64,000 nt of DNA from Pseudoglutamicibacter albus (GTDB lineage Bacteria > Actinomycetota > Actinomycetes > Actinomycetales > Micrococcaceae): positions 1,798,001-1,862,000 of the forward strand of contig NZ_JAVDXX010000001.1 of assembly GCF_031458175.1 (NCBI RefSeq). The letters are read 5' to 3'. Below are positions 35,910 to 42,442 of this stretch, in pieces. The translations under genes and the position numbers were made by a program. The notes under the pieces were generated by a model. That model had not been told where the DNA came from. It searched no databases and saw only the letters and a program-made list of their open reading frames with translations. Every line of letters starts with the position of its first letter. Positions within the stretch are counted from its first letter, which is position 1.

Positions 35910-35931
35910 GTAATGTGTCGGGACATCGTTC
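35908..35931 (+). repeat. 24-bp direct repeat, copy 2
   Basis: Identical to 32330-32353. It joins the relaxase stub to the 60-bp palindrome, so it probably marks an insertion-element end or deletion junction. Confidence 0.75.
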
Positions 35932-35934
35932 CGC

Positions 35935-35994
35935 TGAACTGCTTCCCATTAGTTGGACTGAGAAATCAGTTACCGACTAGTGGGGAGCAGTTCA
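35935..35994 (+). mobile_element. Solo 60-bp palindromic end of an IS3-family element
   Basis: Matches the first 60 bases of the intact IS at 50044 with few changes. Here both outer ends are complementary (TGAACTGCT and AGCAGTTCA), and the centre folds as ACTGA-GAAA-TCAGT. No transposase follows. It interrupts an AraC-type gene on the other strand, whose last codons (ELLPTSR) come from this palindrome. Confidence 0.72.
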
Positions 35995-36146
35995 TCAACG
36001 AACAGGCCCTTTAAGCGAGACGGAGAAATGTGAGCGTATTGAGCAAGCTCGGCGAGAGTCCACTTATGTGAAAGATCTCTGCGCATCTCTGTGATGGCGG
36101 AATGCACCTCAATTCGTTGCGTCCCATGATCTGTTTTGAATGTCAT
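35970..36146 (-). pseudogene. Truncated AraC-type HTH protein
   Basis: A 58-codon frame from ATG 36146 reads MTFKTDHGTQ, then the first AraC helix-turn-helix (RRDLSHKWTLAELAQYAHISPSRLKGLFVDE), then LLPTSR-stop contributed by the IS-like palindrome. The second HTH of an AraC domain is lost. Its ATG overlaps the stop of the upstream MFS gene (ATGA), so it was once translated with the efflux operon. Confidence 0.65.
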
Positions 36147-37303
36147 GGGACAGCACGTGTGTAGGCGAGCGAAATGATTGCCATGATCCCGAAAGCTGCA
36201 GCTGTGAGAGGGAGAGCTCCGATACCAGCGGTTGAGAGGATGCTGCCCCCAACCGCGGCTCCGATGGCAACCCCGAGGTAAGTGCCGGAAGTGTTCAGCG
36301 CCAGCGCTTGGCCCGAGACGGGACCGGCGAGGTGGTGCAGGCGGGCTTGGATTGCTGGGGAGGTCCAGAACGCCATGCCGCCCCACAGCGTCGCGACGAC
36401 CAGCACGAGCGGCAGTGGAGCGGGTCTCGCTGTCCAGAGCACCCAAAGGACGATCATCGTGGCGACGATCGTGCCGATACCGATCAGCAGGGTTCGATTC
36501 GCGCCGAGGCGGTCGGTAGCGATCCCGCCGAGCCAGATGCCTCCAATGCCGGCGATCCCGGAGAGGCTGAAGGCGAGTGCGCGTTCTTCGATGCCTGCTG
36601 TTGTGGTCTCGGCCAGGTAGGGGGCGAGATATGTGAGCATCATCATCGAGTCGGTCATGAGCAGGCAGTTCGCCATCAATCCGAGCGAGATCGGAGCTCG
36701 CCGCAGGATGCGGAACTGATCGGCCAGGCGTGGAGTGTCGTCGGTTTCCTCGGAGCGGGGCAGGGTGCTGAGCACGAGGAGGAAGACGAGAGCCCCTGCG
36801 ATGGCCATCGTCGCGAAGGTCGCTCGCCAGCCGAGGACGCCGCCGATCCAGGTGCCAAGCGGCACTCCGGCTGAGATCGATCCAGTGACGCCGAGCGAGA
36901 CGATGGCGAGGTACCTGCCGACCTTCTGCGCTGGTGCGTGACGGGCGGTGAACGCGAACAGCGCCGGGGTCATCGCCGCAGCCGTCAACGCAGCGGCAAC
37001 GCGCAGCGCCGTCAACACCGCAAACGAATCAGTGGCCGCGGCGGCGAGGTTTGCGGCCATGAAGACAGGCAACGCGGTCGTGAACAGTCTCCGCCGTGAC
37101 ACCGCCGCGAGAACGACTGCCGCGACCGGTGCGGTGAGGGCGACGGTCAGGGAGAACATGGTGACCAGTTGTCCGGCCTGGCCCTCGGTGACCCCAAGAT
37201 CGGCCGCGAGTTCAGGCAGGATTCCGGCGATCACGTAGTCGTCGGTGTAGAGCACGAACGCAGCGGCCAGCAACGTGAACAACCAAGCAGGCATACGCAT
37301 CAC
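36143..37303 (-). CDS. MFS efflux transporter (DHA1, 12-helix)
   Basis: A 386-aa transporter with 12 predicted helices: YTDDYVIAGILPELAADLGVTEGQAGQLVTMFSL at the N-terminus, TGSISAGVPLGTWIGGVLGWRATF (motif C-like) and the central loop RSEETDDTPRLADQF. It resembles AraJ- and chloramphenicol-exporter-like pumps. It is the third gene of an apparent operon (ABC-F, TetR, MFS), with an ATGA overlap to the TetR stop. The role is probably efflux of an antibiotic also handled by the ABC-F protein, but the substrate is unknown. Confidence 0.83.
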   Translation of the reverse strand: MMRMPAWLFTLLAAAFVLYTDDYVIAGILPELAADLGVTEGQAGQLVTMFSLTVALTAPVAAVVLAAVSRRRLFTTALPVFMAANLAAAATDSFAVLTALRVAAALTAAAMTPALFAFTARHAPAQKVGRYLAIVSLGVTGSISAGVPLGTWIGGVLGWRATFATMAIAGALVFLLVLSTLPRSEETDDTPRLADQFRILRRAPISLGLMANCLLMTDSMMMLTYLAPYLAETTTAGIEERALAFSLSGIAGIGGIWLGGIATDRLGANRTLLIGIGTIVATMIVLWVLWTARPAPLPLVLVVATLWGGMAFWTSPAIQARLHHLAGPVSGQALALNTSGTYLGVAIGAAVGGSILSTAGIGALPLTAAAFGIMAIISLAYTRAVP

Positions 37304-37905
37304 CCGTGACGCGCGTTCGCGAGCAGCATCCGCAGATGTGCCCGCAGGACGGCTCGCAAGCGTTCGACGCTCAGACCGCCGTGTGGCGTCACGGTGTCCA
37401 GAGTCAGCCCGCCGATCACGGCGGAGAGCTGCGCCGCAGCGAGGTCAGCGTCCGGCACGTCGAGGGAGTCGAGTGCGTCGCGCAGGACCGCGTGAAGGTC
37501 GGCGGCCATGCGCGCGGACATCACGCGGAACACCGGCATCGTTCGGGAGGCCATGATCAGTTCGACCACCACGATCGCCTCGTCCCGCCGTGGCTCATCG
37601 ACCGGCATGACGGTCTCGACCAAGGTTTGCAGGGCGTCGAGCGCCGCCTCACGTGTGAGCCCGCGCAGTCCTTCGGCCGGATGGGCGGCAAGACGGCGAC
37701 CCATCCGGGCACCCGCCTCCTCCGCCGCAGCAGTGAGCAGATCGTGATGTCCGTCGAAGTAGTGTCGCACCGAGCCGATGTTCAAACCGGACTCGTCAGC
37801 GACCTTCCTCAGCGACACGCCCTCCATGCCTTCGGCCACCACGAGGCGGAATGCCGCCTCGATGACCTGCTGACGACGCTGCTCCGGGTCGATCCGTGCG
37901 GGCAT
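37300..37905 (-). CDS. TetR/AcrR-family regulator of the ABC-F/MFS operon
   Basis: A 201-aa repressor with the N-terminal HTH in RRQQVIEAAFRLVVAEGMEGVSLRKVADESGLNIGSVRHYFDGHHDLL. ATG 37905 lies five bases after the ABC-F stop with GGAGAGGAAG upstream, and its stop overlaps the MFS start. It probably binds the palindrome TATCACACCTGTGATA ahead of the operon and is released by the drug. Confidence 0.85.
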   Translation of the reverse strand: MPARIDPEQRRQQVIEAAFRLVVAEGMEGVSLRKVADESGLNIGSVRHYFDGHHDLLTAAAEEAGARMGRRLAAHPAEGLRGLTREAALDALQTLVETVMPVDEPRRDEAIVVVELIMASRTMPVFRVMSARMAADLHAVLRDALDSLDVPDADLAAAQLSAVIGGLTLDTVTPHGGLSVERLRAVLRAHLRMLLANARHG

Positions 37906-37910
37906 GACGC

Positions 37911-39584
37911 TTACTTCCTCTCCCTGATGACGCCGGCCTCGTCCCACACGGGCTCGCTGCTCTCGTAGACGTCTCCGTCGGCTCCGAAGACGAGATAGCG
38001 ATCGAAGTCTCGGGCAAACCAACGATCATGAGTTACGGCCAGAACCGTGCCCTCAAACGCCCTGAGTGCGTGCTGGAGAGCCTCGGCGGAAACAAGATCG
38101 AGGTTGTCGGTCGGTTCGTCCAGCAGCAGCATCGTCGCTCCGCCGAGTTCCAGCAGCAGTACCTGGAACCTTGCCTGTTGCCCGCCCGAGAGCGAGTCGA
38201 AGAGTTGCTCTGCGGACTTCGCCAGCCCGTAGCGCGCGAGTACCCGCGAGGCGTCCTCTCGCGGAAGGCCAGTACGGTGCTCATCACCGCGGTGCAGGAT
38301 GTCCAGCAGTGTGCGGCTGGCGAGGTCGGGCCGGCTGCGATTCTGAGCAAACCATCCCGGCCGTACCCTCGCACCGAGCCGTGCTGTGCCGCCGTGCGGC
38401 ACGGGTTCGATCCTCGCATCGGTCACGGGCTCCTGGCCCGGTGCGGGCTCAGTGCCCCCGGCCGCGAGCAGGCGCAGGAAGTGCGACTTGCCCGACCCGT
38501 TCGAGCCGAGCACCCCTACTCGATCACCGAAGTACGCCTCGAAGTCGAACGCGCGCATCAGGCCCGTCAGCTCCAGCGCCTCGCAGGTCACAACACGCTT
38601 CCCGGTCCGCCCACCGTGCAGCCGGATCTGAAGGCGTTGCTCGCGAGGCTGTTCTTGCGGAGGCCCGGCCTCCTCGAACCGGGTCAGCCGGGTCTGCGCT
38701 GCCCGATACCGGGAGGCCATGTCGGAGTTGTAAGCGGCCTTCTGCTTGTACATGAGCATGAGCGAGCGCAGTTTCGCGTGCTCTTCGTCCCAGCGGCGGC
38801 GCAGCTCGTCCAACCGCTGGAACCGCTGTCCCCGCGCACGGTAGTAGGTATCGAACCCGCCAGGATGCGTCCATGTGGTGTTGCCCGCCGCGCCGAGTTC
38901 CAGCGTCACGAGCGAGGTCGCCGTCCGGGCCAGCAGCTCACGGTCGTGGCTCACGTAGAGCACGCCCTTGCCCGTCGCGCGCAACCGCTCTTCCACCCAG
39001 CGTTTGCCCGGCACGTCCAGGGAGTTGTCCGGCTCATCCAGCAGCAGCAGATCGTCCGGGCCTCGCAGCAGCGCCTCCAGCGCGAGCCGCTTTTGCTCAC
39101 CACCAGACAATGTTGACAACGACCGGTGGCGACACCGCTCGAAGGGCACCCCGAGAGCGGCGACCGTGCAGACGTCCCACAACACCTCGGCGTCATAGCC
39201 GCCCACCTCGCCCCATGCTGCGACTGCCGACGCGTACGCTATCTGCGATTGAGTGGTGCCCTGCTCCTTCATCAGGGCCTCAGAGCGTGCGAGCTGTACG
39301 GCAGCATCGCGGATCGCAGGCTGTGCGACCGACAACAGGAGTTTGCCGACTGTTGAGCCGGTGACGAACTGGCGCATCACACCCAAGCTTCCGTCACGGG
39401 TTACCGTGCCGGAGTCCGGCGAAAGTTCGCCAGTTACGATCCGCAGCAGCGTACTCTTCCCGGCGCCGTTCGCGCCGATCAGGGCCACCCGCTCGCCCCC
39501 GCTCACTGCCAGCGAGGTATCGCGCAGCAGCGGTCGACCATCGGCCAGCGTGTACGTCACAGACGCGACATCAAGATGAACCAT
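37911..39584 (-). CDS. ABC-F protein, probable ribosomal-protection antibiotic-resistance factor
   Basis: A soluble protein with two ATPase domains and no membrane helices (557 aa). NBD1 has GANGAGKST, signature LSGGEQKRLAL and LLLDEPDNSLD. The interdomain linker is basic and helical (ELRRRWDEEHAKLRSLMLMYKQKAAY). NBD2 has GSNGSGKSH, LSGGQQARFQ and MLLLDEPTDNLD. ABC-F proteins of this kind dislodge antibiotics from the ribosome (macrolide, lincosamide, pleuromutilin or similar). Co-transcription with a TetR and an exporter favours a resistance role over a housekeeping one. The start ATG lies only about ten bases from the operator, so the mRNA may be leaderless. Confidence 0.85.
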   Translation of the reverse strand: MVHLDVASVTYTLADGRPLLRDTSLAVSGGERVALIGANGAGKSTLLRIVTGELSPDSGTVTRDGSLGVMRQFVTGSTVGKLLLSVAQPAIRDAAVQLARSEALMKEQGTTQSQIAYASAVAAWGEVGGYDAEVLWDVCTVAALGVPFERCRHRSLSTLSGGEQKRLALEALLRGPDDLLLLDEPDNSLDVPGKRWVEERLRATGKGVLYVSHDRELLARTATSLVTLELGAAGNTTWTHPGGFDTYYRARGQRFQRLDELRRRWDEEHAKLRSLMLMYKQKAAYNSDMASRYRAAQTRLTRFEEAGPPQEQPREQRLQIRLHGGRTGKRVVTCEALELTGLMRAFDFEAYFGDRVGVLGSNGSGKSHFLRLLAAGGTEPAPGQEPVTDARIEPVPHGGTARLGARVRPGWFAQNRSRPDLASRTLLDILHRGDEHRTGLPREDASRVLARYGLAKSAEQLFDSLSGGQQARFQVLLLELGGATMLLLDEPTDNLDLVSAEALQHALRAFEGTVLAVTHDRWFARDFDRYLVFGADGDVYESSEPVWDEAGVIRERK

Positions 39585-39594
39585 GACCCAATAC

Positions 39595-39610
39595 TATCAC
39601 ACCTGTGATA
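39595..39610 (-). promoter_or_regulatory. TetR-type operator of the ABC-F operon
   Basis: TATCACA and TGTGATA form a perfect 7-bp dyad with a two-base spacer, ten bases before the ABC-F ATG. TAGTAT on the minus strand, placed six bases before the ATG, could be the -10 box, which would put the RNA start at or next to the ATG. Binding here would block the promoter. Confidence 0.65.
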
Positions 39611-39827
39611 AATACCGGTTGGGCCTGCCAGCCTGCTCACGTGATCAGGTGCTTCTCGTAGTGAGGCTCAGGACGCGCGCATCCGCACCTCGGAGTTGCC
39701 ACACGTCTTTCAAGCGAGGCCCGAGCAACGTCACCCTGGGCTGAGACTGGGCTCCAGCGTCTCCAGCAGCGCACCTGACCGATGCGAACCCGTCCCGCGG
39801 GGACGGGACCAGGGAGGAGCTGGCCGC

Positions 39828-39992
39828 ATGAGAGTTCTGTCATTGGATCGCGCTGAGCGATCCGCGGTCGCGCACGAGATCCGCCGCTACCAGGACTATC
39901 GAGTGCGTATCGGTGACGACCTACACGCCTCCCATGTGCTGGTGGGGCATGGAGAGACCGATCCTCCCGATATTACGCCGCAGGTCGTCTGA
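39828..39992 (+). CDS. Small hypothetical protein (54 aa)
   Basis: ATG 39828 has a very good ribosome site (GGGAGGAG, about nine bases upstream). The frame reads MRVLSLDRAERSAVAHEIRRYQDY to VGHGETDPPD; it is charged and has no signal or membrane segment. No family was recognised. An 8-bp hairpin (CCCGTCCC/GGGACGGG, 39789-39808) sits just before the ribosome site. It is divergent from the ABC-F operon and next to mobile remnants, so it may be the N-terminal stub of a lost gene. Confidence 0.4.
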   Translation: MRVLSLDRAERSAVAHEIRRYQDYRVRIGDDLHASHVLVGHGETDPPDITPQVV

Positions 39993-40058
39993 CCCTTAAC
40001 CCACTTTTTCGGTGGACGTGCCAGGACATCGTTCCACCTTTTTGGGTGCGGCCATAGC

Positions 40059-40118
40059 TGAGCTGGGCCCCATTAGTTGGACTGAGAAATCAGTTACCGA
40101 CTAGTGGGGAGCATTTCA
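40059..40118 (+). mobile_element. Second solo 60-bp IS-end palindrome, more diverged
   Basis: Same length and core as the copy at 35935, including CCATTAGTTGGACTGAGAAA and the GAAA loop. The outer ends have drifted (TGAGCTGGGCCCCA and TGGGGAGCATTTCA). A diverged copy of the 24-base repeat lies just upstream (about 40018-40036). It supplies the terminal MLPTSR-stop of the recombinase fragment on the other strand. Confidence 0.65.
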
Positions 40119-40119
40119 T

Positions 40120-40285
40120 GTTCGCGAGGGCCTTCGATCATGAGCTTGGCTCCGCCGGCGCACCACAGGACGCCTTTGAGGTAGTGGTCGTACTTCTGGG
40201 GTGGTCGTTCGCCGCGGGCGTTGTTGGCTTCGAGGTTGGTTTGGACTCGCAGCCTGGTCTCGGCGTCGACGAAGGGCCGGTGGTC
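40120..40285 (-). pseudogene. Large serine recombinase fragment (zinc-ribbon region)
   Basis: The frame encodes HRPFVDAETRLRVQTNLEAN, then KYDHYLKGVLWCAGGAKLMIE. This is the Recombinase/zinc-ribbon segment of large serine recombinases (usual form F-V-D-x-E-x-W-x-x-V-Q, then HxYLKG...C..C). One of the zinc-ligand cysteines is missing and both ends are cut: by the EamA gene on one side and the IS palindrome on the other. Confidence 0.6.
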
Positions 40286-41168
40286 AGGCCGTGTCTTCCT
40301 CACGGTGGTTGGTGCGTCTGGTCGCGAGGCCGACGCCACCCAGGACGACCGCAAGCCCAATCCACTGCAGGAGCGAGGGCTGCTGGCCGAAGAAGGACCA
40401 CGCCCACAGCATTGTGACCGGTGCAGTCAGGTAGAGCAGAGTGCTGGTCCTGGTGGCTCCCACCTGGCGTAGGCACCAGATGAACGTGGCGTAGCCGCCG
40501 AGGCCAGACAGGAGAACCAGCCAGCTGATTGCCAGCACCAGTACCCCCGTGACCTGCACTGCAAGCCCGTCGGTCAGGAGGGCTATGCCGCTGAAGATCA
40601 CGGCCGCAACGCTCACTTGCACGGTCAGGCTGGTCACCACGGGCACCTGGGGCTTCCACGAGCGTTCCAGCAATGAGGCCATGGACAGTCCCAGCAGGCT
40701 CACTACCACCAGGCCCACGCCTCCCACCCCCGCTGCGCTGATGCCTCCCACGCTCAAAGCGACGCCAACCAGAGCGATGAGCAGGCCAACCCACTGGAGG
40801 ATGCTGACTCGGTCACCGAAGAAAATGCGCCCCGCCGCGGTCACGAGCAGCGGCTGGAGTGCACACACCAGCGCAGACACGCCGGCATCAAGCCCCTGTT
40901 CAGCAGCCAGGAACACACCGCCCAGGAAGAACACGTGAGACAAGACGGCCAGGACGACCTGCTGCCACACCTCGCGTCGGCTCAGCGCGCGGAAAGAATC
41001 ACGCACCGAAGGAACCAGGAGACACCCGACGACCAGTAGAAGGGCCGTCATCAGATAGCGCCAGGCCAGCAGGGACCACGCCCCCAGGCCTGTCCGGTCC
41101 GCCAACGTCGCCCCGACAAACCCGGAACTCCACGCCACCACGAACGCCACACACATAAACCATCGCAT
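40284..41168 (-). CDS. EamA/DMT-family transporter
   Basis: A 294-aa membrane protein with ten predicted helices in two EamA repeats: MRWFMCVAFVVAWSSGFVGATLADRTG, then RIFFGDRVSILQWVGLLIALVGVAL and SFFGQQPSLLQWIGLAVVLGGVGLA. Members export metabolites or drugs. ATG 41168 fits the family N-terminus; the longer frame crosses the divergent promoter. It is divergent from a TetR gene with a clear dyad operator between them. Confidence 0.83.
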   Translation of the reverse strand: MRWFMCVAFVVAWSSGFVGATLADRTGLGAWSLLAWRYLMTALLLVVGCLLVPSVRDSFRALSRREVWQQVVLAVLSHVFFLGGVFLAAEQGLDAGVSALVCALQPLLVTAAGRIFFGDRVSILQWVGLLIALVGVALSVGGISAAGVGGVGLVVVSLLGLSMASLLERSWKPQVPVVTSLTVQVSVAAVIFSGIALLTDGLAVQVTGVLVLAISWLVLLSGLGGYATFIWCLRQVGATRTSTLLYLTAPVTMLWAWSFFGQQPSLLQWIGLAVVLGGVGLATRRTNHREEDTA

Positions 41169-41182
41169 GCGAACAGCTAAAC

Positions 41183-41196
41183 ATACCGGTCGGTAT
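41183..41196. promoter_or_regulatory. TetR operator between eamA-type and tetR genes
   Basis: ATACCG-GT-CGGTAT is a 6-bp perfect dyad in the 64-base divergent gap, within the wider ACATACCGGTCGGTATACTGT. TATACT (41194-41199) may be the -10 of the tetR side, so one bound repressor could block both genes. Confidence 0.72.
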
Positions 41197-41232
41197 ACTG
41201 TCAGTGCACCACAGCCGAATGGGGGACGGATC

Positions 41233-41799
41233 ATGCACATCGACCTCGAGGTCTTCGAGCCTGTCGACACCACACCGGTCGGCCACAGGGTTCTCGATGC
41301 TGCCTCGGAACTCTTCCGCGACCACGGAATCAGGGCCACCGGTGTTGACAGCATCGTCGAACGCGCTGAGACCACGAAGAGGACCTTGTATCAGCGCTAC
41401 GGGTCCAAGGATCGGCTGGTCGCCTGTTACCTCCAACAACGCGCGCACGTCTGGCAGGGCAAACTCCTGGAAGCCTTGACCGGCGCCTCCCCAGCCGAAG
41501 CCCTGGAGGTCGTCTACCGGCACACTGCTCGGTGGGCGACCGGCACCCCTCGCGGTTGTGCCTTCGTGAACGCTTGGGCCGAGATCGGTGCCAGCGAGCA
41601 TGAGGCAGGCGATTTCGTTCGGGCGGAGAAGGCCTGGATGTTGGCCTTGTTCACGCAGATCGCCGGTGGCGATGAGAACACCGGCGCCCTCCTGCACCTG
41701 CTCCATGAAGGTGCCCAGGTCACCGCGTCGATCCAGGGCGACCCACGGGTGTTCGCTCAAGCCTGCGCCGCATCACAGGAACTCTTGGCCCAACGGTGA
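41233..41799 (+). CDS. TetR/AcrR-family regulator
   Basis: A 188-aa repressor: VLDAASELFRDHGIRATGVDSIVERAETTKRTLYQRYGSKDRLV is the HTH, and RHTARWATGTPRGCAFVNAWAEIG is typical of the TetR_C group found with NemR-like regulators. ATG 41233 follows GGGGGACGG. Likely represses itself and the divergent EamA-type exporter. Confidence 0.86.
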   Translation: MHIDLEVFEPVDTTPVGHRVLDAASELFRDHGIRATGVDSIVERAETTKRTLYQRYGSKDRLVACYLQQRAHVWQGKLLEALTGASPAEALEVVYRHTARWATGTPRGCAFVNAWAEIGASEHEAGDFVRAEKAWMLALFTQIAGGDENTGALLHLLHEGAQVTASIQGDPRVFAQACAASQELLAQR

Positions 41800-41867
41800 G
41801 GAGTCCCTCTCACAGCAAGCTCGAGTCGCGTTGCGCTCTTCAACCAACCTCTCCGGGCAGTACGCTT

Positions 41868-42142
41868 AGTGAGACAGGGCTCGATCACTGCGCAGGAGGA
41901 GGGCGATGCCCATGAACCCGACAAGGCATGCAGCCGCTGCGAAGCCAGTGAAACCTGGTACCCACAGCTCCGCGGCAGGGTTCACGGGCCATGAACGCCG
42001 CGTAGATGCCGCCTAGCAACGTGACGGAGATCAGGCTGTCGAACTCGTATGACACTTCCTCGACGCCCGAGGGCGAGTACAGCTCGTGAAGCCATTCGGC
42101 ATCGTCGGCGTTATGCGGACGGAGCCGAAGCCGCAACGCCAC
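41868..42142 (-). pseudogene. Chimera of a GNAT N-terminus and a DHA2-type MFS C-terminus
   Basis: From 42142 the frame reads MALRLRLRPHNADDAEWLHELYSPSG, an acetyltransferase N-terminus closely related to the broken GNAT at 32985. It then switches to EVSYEFDSLISVTLLGGIYAAFMA, the last loop and helix region of a 14-helix MFS pump. After a frameshift near 42000 the other frame gives ELWVPGFTGFAAAACLVGFMGIALLLR, the final MFS helix. Both genes are remnants fused by deletion. Confidence 0.65.
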
Positions 42143-42246
42143 GTTGCAACCTTCGCTGACAAGCCATTGATGCCCAACCTAGCTTGACATTCTGAAGCCT
42201 TCACGGGTCGCCGTGGTCGCGGCGAACATGCACTAACCCGAGGGCG

Positions 42247-42387
42247 GGGCTGCAGGCGGTCGAGTCGTTACGGGTGCTGGCTGACACGTTGGAGTTGCGG
42301 CAGATCGAGCTGGACCGGACGCACGGGATGGCGGCACCTGGTCGGTGTCCCGCTGCCTCCATTGCAGAAATTCATGGTCTGGTTTAG
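42247..42387 (+). pseudogene. Possible remnant of a helical HTH protein
   Basis: A stop-free stretch reads LQAVESLRVLADTLELRQIELDRTHGMA and then drifts to a stop. The first part resembles the helical region of small actinobacterial HTH proteins (pattern ALRAV..LR.L...LE..Q...AR..G). No start codon or complete HTH remains. The identification is tentative. Confidence 0.3.
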
Positions 42388-42442
42388 CCTGTTCCAGACC
42401 GGTAGCGCCACTAGCCGGGCGTTCCGCTAACCCGCATCGAAG

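Noticed and set aside
36147-36446. Upstream extension of the AraC-like frame (first 100 codons)
   Set aside because: This part overlaps the MFS gene in another frame and is Arg/Pro/Ser-rich noise; only the part from ATG 36146 shows HTH features.
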